Shown: positions 1 to 7,047 of the stretch, in pieces
Layout: every line of letters starts with the position of its first letter
How positions within the stretch are numbered: position 1 is the stretch's first letter
The notes under the pieces: model-generated
Told to the model about the DNA's origin: nothing
Databases searched by the model: none
What the model saw: only the letters and a program-made list of their open reading frames with translations
Source: Pseudonocardia autotrophica
GTDB taxonomy: Bacteria > Actinomycetota > Actinomycetes > Mycobacteriales > Pseudonocardiaceae
Assembly: GCF_000717175.1 (NCBI RefSeq)
Contig: NZ_JNYD01000015.1
Span: 191,325-255,324 of the forward strand
Direction: 5' to 3'
Length of the DNA: 64,000 nt
Position numbers and translations under genes: made by a program

Positions 1-1
1 C

Positions 2-322
2 GGTGGGCCCGCCGGCGTCGCCGTTCGCGGTCGCGATCCGGCGCACGTCGCGCTCGTAGGCGGCGCGGACCGCGGCGGCGTCCGCCTGCCGGCGGTCGCC
101 CATCTTCCGGCCCTCCGCGATCAGGTACACGAGCGAGCCGAGGATCGGCAGGACGATGATCAGCACCGTCCAGCCGGCCTTGCCCCAGCCGCCGATGTCG
201 TCGCGCCGGAAGATGTCGCCGAAGATCACGAACATCAACCAGAACCACAGGACGAAGCCGAAGAACACGAGCATCGTCCAGAACAGGTCGAGCAACGGGT
301 AGGCGGTCTGTGCGAGGAGCAT
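2..322 (-). CDS. SHOCT/PLDc_N-like small membrane protein (3' end cut by window edge)
   Basis: The reading frame starts at ATG 322 and runs off the left edge without a stop, so only about 107 residues are visible. The N-terminus begins MLLAQTAYPLLDLFWTML and holds two membrane helices (roughly residues 8-36 and 48-68) separated by a short loop with RRDD. An acidic/basic helix with GRKMGDRRQAD follows. This arrangement matches the phospholipase-D N-terminal (PLDc_N) type two-helix proteins of actinobacteria that often carry a C-terminal SHOCT domain, but that C-terminal part lies outside the window. Function is unknown; it is likely a cytoplasmic-membrane protein. Confidence 0.7.
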   Translation of the reverse strand, partial: MLLAQTAYPLLDLFWTMLVFFGFVLWFWLMFVIFGDIFRRDDIGGWGKAGWTVLIIVLPILGSLVYLIAEGRKMGDRRQADAAAVRAAYERDVRRIATANGDAGGPT

Positions 323-433
323 GTCCAACCCCTTCTTCCTGGTCGGCCGTCCGGGCGTACCGGGTCAGGGGCCGGAGTCGCTCCGGCCGGTGGTCCGCGG
401 CGCCGGCGCGGCGTTCGTCACCGGTGTCGTGCC

Positions 434-1909
434 TCAGGAAGGACGATCGACCGTGATCGGCGCCGGTGTGCCATCCCGGACGGGTGATTGCGGGTCGGCG
501 AGGACGTCCGGGGTGGGCGGCGCCGGGGGTTCCCGGTCGGGCCGGCGGGGCTGATCGAGGAACTGCACGACCCCGAGCAGGACCAGCAGCGCGACGACGA
601 CCCACAGGACGTCCCAGCCCGACGGCCGGTCGATCAGCACGAGCACGAGCGCGGCGAGGACCACCAGGCCCGTCCGCAGCAGGGTGAGGTGGGCGTGCAC
701 CCACGGCCCGACCGGGCCCTCGGCGAGCCACCGGCCGACCGCGCCGCGCCGCAGCGACGCGACGCCCCCGGCGAGCGCGCCCCGGAGCCGGACCGCGGCG
801 GGCGAGGGACCCGTGACCCACGCCCCCAGCGCGACCACCAGGCCGACCACGAACAGCGTGCGCAACGCGGCGCGGACGAAGCGCATCACGATGTCGAAGG
901 CCGAGGACACGGCCGCGGCCGACGACTCGGCGACGGCGCCGACGACGAGGCCCCGCACCGCGAACAGGGCCAGGGCGAGCACGAACATCGTCGCCATCAC
1001 CCCGATGCCCACGACCATGGTCGCCCGCCGTCGGCGGCGCGCCAGCAGGACCCCGCCGATCAACAGGGCCAGGGTGACCCAGGGCAGCCACGTGGCCGTG
1101 ATGTCGAGCAGGTGGTAGAGCGTCTGGGCGCGGATCAGGGTGCTGGCCGGGAAGAGGTCGATCGTGGGATGGATCGCGGGGATGCGCGCCGCGAGCTCGA
1201 ACCCCGACGCGACGAGCTTCTGCTTCGCGGCCTCGATGAACGGGTAGAGGTCGAGGACGACCTTCCCGCCCTGAATGCCGATCGCCGAGGACTGTCCCTC
1301 CAGCACCGCGACCATCTGCTGGTGCGAGAGCGTGAGCGCCTGCTGCGCCGCGGCGACGAAGGCGGGGCTGGACACCAGCTCCTGCACCTTGCCCCCGACG
1401 AAGCTGCGGGTGCCGTCGGCCAGCGGGCCGGTGAGCCCGTGCAACCGCTCGGCGATCGGGGCGGGCAGCCCCTGGGCGGCCAGCGCGTCCACCGCCTGGT
1501 TCGCGAGCTGTTGCACGTCGACCTGGGTGAAGATCTCGGCGGTGACCCGGTCGGACACCACCGTCTGCACCGCCGGGTCCTGGAGGACCGGCCCCACGGT
1601 TGCCACGAACCGGTCGGTGTCGGAAAGCTGGTTGTGCGTCCACACCGCCAGCACCGACACGGGGACCAGCACCAGGCCCAGGACCAGCAGCACCGCGGAG
1701 GCGATCGAGGCCCACCGGATCGGCCGGCGCCGGCGCGCGGCCGGCGGCGGTGCAGGCGGTGCGGCACGCAGCGCGGCCAGCTCGGCACGCAGCCGTTCCA
1801 GCTCCGCCCGCTCCTCGGCGGTCAACGGCGCCGCGTCCGGTGCGACGGTGGCGGTCGCTCCCGTCGGATCCGGGGGAACGGGCTGGTCGGGTCGGTCGAC
1901 GACGGACAT
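434..1909 (-). CDS. Large integral membrane protein with leucine-rich N-terminal coil
   Basis: This 491-residue protein has a proline-rich start and a short heptad-like helix (residues about 28-48, ERAELERLRAELAALRA). A first membrane helix (about 68-92) is followed by an extracytoplasmic region of about 170 residues. Further hydrophobic helices lie near 275-295, 300-325, 345-365, 410-430 and 435-455. A charged proline-rich tail closes the protein. The start ATG is preceded by GAGGAGG eight bases upstream, a strong ribosome site. It resembles uncharacterised actinobacterial integral membrane proteins; I recognise no catalytic motif. The gene is isolated from the reverse-strand small protein upstream by about 100 bases. 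Confidence 0.8.
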   Translation of the reverse strand: MSVVDRPDQPVPPDPTGATATVAPDAAPLTAEERAELERLRAELAALRAAPPAPPPAARRRRPIRWASIASAVLLVLGLVLVPVSVLAVWTHNQLSDTDRFVATVGPVLQDPAVQTVVSDRVTAEIFTQVDVQQLANQAVDALAAQGLPAPIAERLHGLTGPLADGTRSFVGGKVQELVSSPAFVAAAQQALTLSHQQMVAVLEGQSSAIGIQGGKVVLDLYPFIEAAKQKLVASGFELAARIPAIHPTIDLFPASTLIRAQTLYHLLDITATWLPWVTLALLIGGVLLARRRRRATMVVGIGVMATMFVLALALFAVRGLVVGAVAESSAAAVSSAFDIVMRFVRAALRTLFVVGLVVALGAWVTGPSPAAVRLRGALAGGVASLRRGAVGRWLAEGPVGPWVHAHLTLLRTGLVVLAALVLVLIDRPSGWDVLWVVVALLVLLGVVQFLDQPRRPDREPPAPPTPDVLADPQSPVRDGTPAPITVDRPS

Positions 1910-2011
1910 CGTGGCCCTCCTCGCCTGCGGCGCCCGGACCAGCGCACCTTCTGACGGAAGGCCCCGGGCGGCATCACCTGGTCCGGGCGAGCGCGATGCG
2001 TCGCCGTGCGC

Positions 2012-2212
2012 TCACGGAAGCGGATCGGGCAGGACCGAGACGAGCGTGAGCCCGAGGGCATCGAGCTGGGCGATGATCCCGTGCAGGTGCGAGTCGTCCA
2101 GCACCTCGCCGTCGATCACCGTCTGCGGCGGAAGCTCCGTGATGCGCATGTCGCCGAGGGCGGCACGCGCCTCCTCGGACAGGACGCCGTCGACGCGGAA
2201 CTCGTAGTGCAT
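2012..2212 (-). CDS. Conserved small hypothetical protein (66 aa)
   Basis: A 66-residue acidic soluble protein beginning MHYEFRVDGVLSEEARAALG, with a GGAG ribosome site upstream of ATG 2212. It resembles a family of short actinobacterial proteins that keep the pattern DG.V.DQ/S.LHG.I..L..LGL.L..V; here the stretch LDDSHLHGIIAQLDALGL is visible. No signal peptide or membrane segment is present. Such proteins are often found singly and their function is not known. Confidence 0.7.
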   Translation of the reverse strand: MHYEFRVDGVLSEEARAALGDMRITELPPQTVIDGEVLDDSHLHGIIAQLDALGLTLVSVLPDPLP

Positions 2213-2328
2213 GGGCCAAGCTCCGTTCTCGTCGGCGGCGCGGTCAGCCGGAAGCGAGGCTGCCCGGCGCCGCGGGGCCGGTCCTCATCCGTGACGAGTG
2301 AACGGGCCGTGCGGCCCGGCCGCTGCGG

Positions 2329-3240
2329 TCACCGCGGGTCGGAGCCCGCCACCAACGGGAACCCCCGCAGGATCTGCTGCAGGTGCATGACCTGCCGGGG
2401 GAAGAACTCGGCGATGGTGAACCCGACGACGTCCACGACCCGCTCGAGGTCCGCCACGATCCGCCTGGCCTGGGCGCTGGTGAGCCCACCCGGCTCGGCG
2501 CCCAGTCCCAGCACGATCTCGTCGCTGTCGATCGTGTCCACGTCGAAGTGGACCGCGACCTTCGAACAGCCCGTCTCCGCGATCCAGTCCAGCAGCGGGG
2601 CGGACGACTCCCGCAGCCGGTCGGGGCCGAACGTCCGGATCCCCCACTCGGCGACGTTCGGGAAGTCGTCGTCCGTCCAGGCGTGCAGGCCGGCGAGGGC
2701 GACCCGGTCCGCCGACACCGTGGCCGGGAGCAGCGCCTGGACCTCGGGGTCGCCGTGGCCGGTGAGGGCGGACACGGCCATCGCGTGGTAGCCCGGGTAC
2801 GCGCTGCGGCCCGTGCCGATGTCGGGGTGCGAGTCGATCCACACCACGGCCAGGTCGTCCCCGTAGCGCTCGGCGAGCACCGAGAACGGCGCGACGCTGA
2901 CCGCGCACTCCCCACCCAGGGTCGCGATCCGCGCCGGCGCCTGCTCCCGGATGAGCTCCAGCGCGCGGGCCAGCTGCGTGACGACGACCGTCTTCGCCTC
3001 GATCCCGTCCCGCTCCTCGAGACCCTTGTCGGTCAGGCTGACCGGTGCGGTGACCGTCGGGCCGTCGTGCGGGGGCAGGACCGCCTCCAGCACCGCGGCG
3101 CCGACGGCGTAGCCGCGGCGGGCGACGTCGAACGGGAACTCCGGCGCCAGCGCCGTGACGCTGGAGGTCCCGGCACCCTGCCACTGGGGCCAGATCAGCC
3201 GCAGGTTCACCTCGGCCGGGGTCGACGGTCCGGAGCTCAT
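2329..3240 (-). CDS. Arginase/agmatinase-family hydrolase
   Basis: A 303-residue protein with the three signature blocks of the ureohydrolase fold: GGECAVS (the GGDHS-like block, with Glu for Asp), WIDSHPDIG (DxHxD) and HFDVDTIDSDEI (DxDxxD). These supply the ligands of the binuclear Mn centre. The family cleaves guanidino compounds such as arginine, agmatine or formiminoglutamate; the exact substrate cannot be fixed from sequence. The GGEC variation and the acidic DSD in place of the usual DP are unlike textbook arginases, so substrate or metal preference may differ. A GAGGAGG ribosome site precedes ATG 3240. It lies 25 bases downstream of a metallo-beta-lactamase-fold gene on the same strand and is probably co-transcribed with it. 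Confidence 0.85.
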   Translation of the reverse strand: MSSGPSTPAEVNLRLIWPQWQGAGTSSVTALAPEFPFDVARRGYAVGAAVLEAVLPPHDGPTVTAPVSLTDKGLEERDGIEAKTVVVTQLARALELIREQAPARIATLGGECAVSVAPFSVLAERYGDDLAVVWIDSHPDIGTGRSAYPGYHAMAVSALTGHGDPEVQALLPATVSADRVALAGLHAWTDDDFPNVAEWGIRTFGPDRLRESSAPLLDWIAETGCSKVAVHFDVDTIDSDEIVLGLGAEPGGLTSAQARRIVADLERVVDVVGFTIAEFFPRQVMHLQQILRGFPLVAGSDPR

Positions 3241-3265
3241 GACCGGCCCTCCTCTCGCGGTCCGG

Positions 3266-4168
3266 TCAGCCTGCCACCGCGCGGTAGCGGCCGGGCTCCA
3301 CCTCCGCGACGACGCCCGTGCGGACGAGCCGGGCGATGTGCTGCTCGGCGGTGCGCGCCTCGACGCTCTCGACGTGCGGGGCCTCGACGTGCGGCCGGTA
3401 GACGAACCGGTGGTCGACGACGTCGGCGAGGGTCCGCGGCTCGGCGAGGAACTCCGTCAGCGCCTCGTCCCGCCGCCCGATCACCTCCCGGTACGCCCGC
3501 AGCCGGCGGCGGAACTCGTCCGCCCCCTCGACCACGCCCTTCTGGTGGAAGGTGCCGAACCACCGCGCGTCGACGGACCCGCAGATCTCGATCGACCGCT
3601 CGAAGCCCTCGAGGCTGCTCACCCGGTCCCCGTAGTACGGCCCGAACGAGGTGAGGTCGATGTCGGCGATGTAGAGGAAGCCGTCCGGCTCGACCAGCAG
3701 CCCGCAGTGCCCCGCCGTGTGCCCGGGCAGGTGCACGACGGTCGCCGTGCGGTCGCCGAGGTCGAACCGGTGGCCGTCCGGCACACCCACGGCGTCCGGG
3801 CGGCTGCGGACCCGGAACTCGGCGGCCAGGGAGTCCGCGAGCTCCGCCGTGGCGTCCGCGGGCAGGCCGTACCCGGCGAGCAGCTCCTGCGTGTCGCGGA
3901 CCGCGGGCAGGTCGGCGGTGTGCACGTGGACCGGGGCGTCGAACGCGTCGATCGCCACCAGGTGGTCCTCGTGGGCGTGGCTGACGACGACCGCGTCGGC
4001 CGCCGGGAGGGTGTCCTGCTCGACCAACGCGAGCGACGGGTCCACGAGGAGCGTGCCCGCGCTGCCCCGGACCAGCAGCGAGTTCCCGTACGGGTAGCCG
4101 CCGCCGTTCGCCGCCCGCAGCAGCGTCACCTGCCCGTACTCCTCGGGTGTCCAGCCCGTCGTCCCCAT
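3266..4168 (-). CDS. Metallo-beta-lactamase-fold hydrolase
   Basis: A 300-residue protein with the MBL zinc motif SHAHEDHL (HxHxDH) near residue 65, the second-histidine motif LPGHTAGHCGLL near 150, and YIADIDL supplying the metal-bridging Asp. The C-terminal third is helical and resembles the winged-helix tail of lactamase/glyoxalase-II-like hydrolases. The substrate is unknown; the family includes glyoxalase II, lactonases and thioesterases. GGGAGG lies five bases before ATG 4168. The gene is first in a two-gene operon with the downstream arginase-family gene and is divergent from the DUF1707 gene at 4257. Confidence 0.85.
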   Translation of the reverse strand: MGTTGWTPEEYGQVTLLRAANGGGYPYGNSLLVRGSAGTLLVDPSLALVEQDTLPAADAVVVSHAHEDHLVAIDAFDAPVHVHTADLPAVRDTQELLAGYGLPADATAELADSLAAEFRVRSRPDAVGVPDGHRFDLGDRTATVVHLPGHTAGHCGLLVEPDGFLYIADIDLTSFGPYYGDRVSSLEGFERSIEICGSVDARWFGTFHQKGVVEGADEFRRRLRAYREVIGRRDEALTEFLAEPRTLADVVDHRFVYRPHVEAPHVESVEARTAEQHIARLVRTGVVAEVEPGRYRAVAG

Positions 4169-4244
4169 CGACGCCTCCCGTCGTGCACCATCGCCTCCCG
4201 GTAGTTCTGCCCTGCGGCCACGGCCCGCGTCAAACGGTCTGCAC

Positions 4245-4250
4245 TAACCT
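4245..4250 (+). promoter_or_regulatory. Putative -10 box (TAACCT) of a leaderless promoter
   Basis: TAACCT ends six bases before GTG 4257. No Shine-Dalgarno-like sequence lies between, so transcription would start at or next to the start codon. No convincing -35 element is visible. Confidence 0.4.
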
Positions 4251-4256
4251 CGGGGC

Positions 4257-4844
4257 GTGGATCGGGGGAACCTGCGCATCTCGGACGCCGACCGCGAGGC
4301 TGCCGCGCAGAGGCTGCACCTCGCGATGTCCGAGGGCCGCATCACGCTGGCCGAGCTCGAGGAGCGCCTGGGCGCCGTCTACGCGGCCAGGACCTACGCC
4401 GAGCTGGAACCGCCGTTCGCGGACCTGCCCGCGCCGTCCGGTCCGCCCGCGGCACCGCAGGCACAGGTCCCCGCCGTCCGCGAGGACGTGCACCTGAACA
4501 CCGAGATGGGGTCGATCAAGCGGACGGGCGACTGGCCCGTCCCGCCGAAGCTCCGGCTGACGACCAGCATGGGCTCGATCCACCTCGACCTGACCGGGAC
4601 CGCGACGCCGCCGCGGATCGCCGTCGACGTCGCCACCGGGATGGGGTCGATCACGATCGTCCTGCCGCCCGGCGGGTCGGCGGACGTCGACGGCGTCAAG
4701 ACCTCCTGGGGATCCGTGTCGACCAAGGTCCCGCACACGCCCTCCGGGTCCGGGCCGCACCTCGTGGTGACGGGCAGCGCGGGGATGGGCAGCCTGACGA
4801 TCCGGCACGCCCGCAAGGGGTTGAAGGACTGGTTCGGCGCCTGA
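4257..4844 (+). CDS. DUF1707 SHOCT-like domain protein
   Basis: A 195-residue protein. The N-terminal 55 residues match the DUF1707 helical module: RISDADREAAAQRLHLAM and ITLAELEERLGAVYAARTY are the hallmark. After a proline/alanine linker the C-terminal half (about 85-190) is beta-rich with three repeats of TSMGSI-like strands (EMGSIK, SMGSIHLDL, GMGSITIVL). This resembles the cell-wall-active LiaF/DUF2154-type beta domain. It lacks membrane segments. The function is unproven; such proteins are common in actinobacteria and may take part in envelope signalling. The start codon is GTG with a TAACCT box just upstream. Its stop codon abuts the convergent MFS gene with no gap. Confidence 0.85.
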   Translation: MDRGNLRISDADREAAAQRLHLAMSEGRITLAELEERLGAVYAARTYAELEPPFADLPAPSGPPAAPQAQVPAVREDVHLNTEMGSIKRTGDWPVPPKLRLTTSMGSIHLDLTGTATPPRIAVDVATGMGSITIVLPPGGSADVDGVKTSWGSVSTKVPHTPSGSGPHLVVTGSAGMGSLTIRHARKGLKDWFGA

Positions 4845-6443
4845 TCAGCCGAGCGTCGTCTCCGCGGCACCCGACGGTTCGGGGTCCGGGAGCCGCCGCA
4901 TCCGCAGGGAGTTGGCGACCCCGAGCGCGGCGGCGAGCAGCGGTACGAGCAGCCCGATCTGCAGCGCGAACGGGCGGGCCTCGGTGTTGATCCGGATGAT
5001 CTCCTGCCGGATCGCCTCCGGCTGCGTGGCCAGCAGCTCCGCGAGCCGGGTGTTGCTCATCAGCTCGGCGTCCTCCTCCAGCACCTGCGCGACCTGCTGT
5101 TTCTCGGCGGGCGGCAGCACCGTGCTCGCCTCGGTCTCCGCCGTGAAGGTGTAGGCCAGGGCGGCCAGCATGATCGCGCCGGCGAACGCGAGGCCGAAGG
5201 AGAGCCCGAACGACCCGGCCGCCGAGTTCACCCCGGCCGCCTCGCTCACCCGCTCCTCCGGGACCGGGGACAGCGTGTAGTTGTTCAGCTGCGACACCAG
5301 CAGGCCCAGCCCCGCACCGGCGATCACGAGCGGGCCCACGAGCACCCAGCCCGAGTCGGCGCGCGGCACGAGCGGCAGCAGGACGAGGATCCCGATCACC
5401 ACCAGCCCGAAGCCGACGCCCACCACGGTGGCCGGTCGGCGCCTCCCGCTGCGCTTCCCGGCCAGGATCGCCAGCCCGAACATGCTCAGCGACAGCGGCG
5501 CGATCGTGAGGCCGGCCTCCATGGCGTCGTACTCGAGGACCATCTGCAGGAAGATCGGGAGCACGATCATGGTGCCGCCCAGCGCGATCTGCTGCAGCAG
5601 CTGCTGGGAGACGCCGACCCGGAAGTGCGCCGAGGAGAACAGCCCGGGGTCCAGCAGGGCGGGCTCCGCCCGGCGTGCCCGGTGCCGCAGCCAGAACACC
5701 AGACCCACGAGCCCGAGGACGCCGATCGCCAGGACGAGGCCGACCCGCTCCCCGCCCTCCTGCCACACCAGGATGCCGAGGACGAGGCCGCCCATCCCGA
5801 CGACCGAGAGGGCCGCGCCGACGACGTCGACGCCCCGGGGTCCGGTGTAGGGGACGTCGCGCACGAGCTTCGCGCCCCCGAGCACCACGGCGATCACCAC
5901 GACCTCGAGCACGAACCCGACCCGCCAGGACAGGTAGGTCGTGATGAAGCCGCCGAGCAGCGGGCCCACGGCGGCCGCGATCGCCGCCGCGGCCCCGACC
6001 AGGGCGTACACCTGTTTGCGTGCCGCGCCGTCGAAGTTGCCGTGGATCAGCGACTGCATCGCGGGCAGCAGCAGCGACGCGCCGATCCCGCCGATCACCG
6101 CCCAGAACACGATCACCGCGGTCAGGCCCTGGGCGAAGGCCATCGCCGTCGCGCCCACCGCGTAGCCGAGCAGCCCGAGCACGTAGGCACGCTTGCGCCC
6201 GATGAGGTCGCCGACCTTGCCGCCGATCAGGATGAACGCGGCGGACACCAGCGCCTCGAGCGCGATCGCCGACTGCACCCCGCTGACCGTCGTCCCCAGG
6301 TCGCGGACCACGGCGGAGATCGACACGTTCATCAGCGACGTGTCGACCACCAGCACGAACATCGCCATCGCGAGCAGGAGCCCGAGGAGACGGCTGCCTC
6401 CCGCGCCCTCCGCCGCCCGCGGGTCGTCCTCGCCGCTGCTCAC
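4845..6443 (-). CDS. MFS transporter, DHA2 (EmrB/QacA-like, 14-helix) family
   Basis: A 532-residue membrane protein. The first helix is followed by VDTSLMNVSISAV, the D1-type motif of DHA2 drug exporters, and the loop GKVGDLIGRKRAYVLG is MFS motif A. Fourteen hydrophobic helices can be placed. A long extracytoplasmic loop (about residues 435-480) lies before the last helix, as in EmrB/QacA. It likely exports drugs or metabolites by proton antiport; the substrate is unknown. It starts at GTG 6443, 21 bases after the stop of the upstream DUF7144 gene, so the two probably form an operon. Confidence 0.88.
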   Translation of the reverse strand: MSSGEDDPRAAEGAGGSRLLGLLLAMAMFVLVVDTSLMNVSISAVVRDLGTTVSGVQSAIALEALVSAAFILIGGKVGDLIGRKRAYVLGLLGYAVGATAMAFAQGLTAVIVFWAVIGGIGASLLLPAMQSLIHGNFDGAARKQVYALVGAAAAIAAAVGPLLGGFITTYLSWRVGFVLEVVVIAVVLGGAKLVRDVPYTGPRGVDVVGAALSVVGMGGLVLGILVWQEGGERVGLVLAIGVLGLVGLVFWLRHRARRAEPALLDPGLFSSAHFRVGVSQQLLQQIALGGTMIVLPIFLQMVLEYDAMEAGLTIAPLSLSMFGLAILAGKRSGRRRPATVVGVGFGLVVIGILVLLPLVPRADSGWVLVGPLVIAGAGLGLLVSQLNNYTLSPVPEERVSEAAGVNSAAGSFGLSFGLAFAGAIMLAALAYTFTAETEASTVLPPAEKQQVAQVLEEDAELMSNTRLAELLATQPEAIRQEIIRINTEARPFALQIGLLVPLLAAALGVANSLRMRRLPDPEPSGAAETTLG

Positions 6444-6464
6444 GCCCCGGTCCCGGCCGCGCCG

Positions 6465-6902
6465 TCAGGCCTTCTCGCCGCGGTACGGGACGAGCGCCCA
6501 GATCACGATCACGTTCAGCGCGATGAGCATCAGGCCCCAGATCGGGAAGTGCGGGAGGAACGCGAAGTGCGCCACGATGTTCAGCGCGGCCGCCGTGATG
6601 CCGAGCGCCCGCGCCCAGGACGCGCCCCACAGCACGCCGGCGCCCGCCGCGCCGAGCAGCACGGCCAGCACCAGGTGGATCCAGCCCCAGGTGGTCAGGT
6701 CGAGCATGTAGGTGTACTGCGGCGTCCGCACCACGACCTGGTCCTGGACGATCGACGCGATGCCGGTCAGGACGCCGCAGGCCCCCGCGAGCAGCATCAG
6801 GACGGCGGCGAACAGGGCGAAGGTGGTCGTGTACTCCGTCCGGCCCCCGGGTGTCGCCGCTCCGCCGGGCTCGGCGCGGTGCGGCGTGGCGTGCGTGCTC
6901 AT
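6465..6902 (-). CDS. DUF7144-family four-helix membrane protein
   Basis: A 145-residue protein with four membrane helices (about residues 25-48, 62-84, 90-112, 116-136). It carries the family pattern of a Trp-rich second helix (DLTTWGWIHLVLAVLLGAAG) and a C-terminal PYRGEKA-like basic tail. I chose the internal ATG 6902 (MSTHATPHRAEP) because GGGAGT precedes it; an upstream in-frame ATG at 6956 has no ribosome site. Function is not known. It precedes the MFS exporter on the same strand. Confidence 0.8.
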   Translation of the reverse strand: MSTHATPHRAEPGGAATPGGRTEYTTTFALFAAVLMLLAGACGVLTGIASIVQDQVVVRTPQYTYMLDLTTWGWIHLVLAVLLGAAGAGVLWGASWARALGITAAALNIVAHFAFLPHFPIWGLMLIALNVIVIWALVPYRGEKA

Positions 6903-7047
6903 CGTGGACTCCCTTCGGCGGTCCAGGTGTCGAGCGTCACGCTGACCCCTCGGCACCGCCGCGGCCCCATCCCGGAGGGGTGAATCGACATCGGCCGGCG
7001 GGCCTGAGACTCCGGTCCGGATGGACGACGGCGACGGGGGAGGCGCG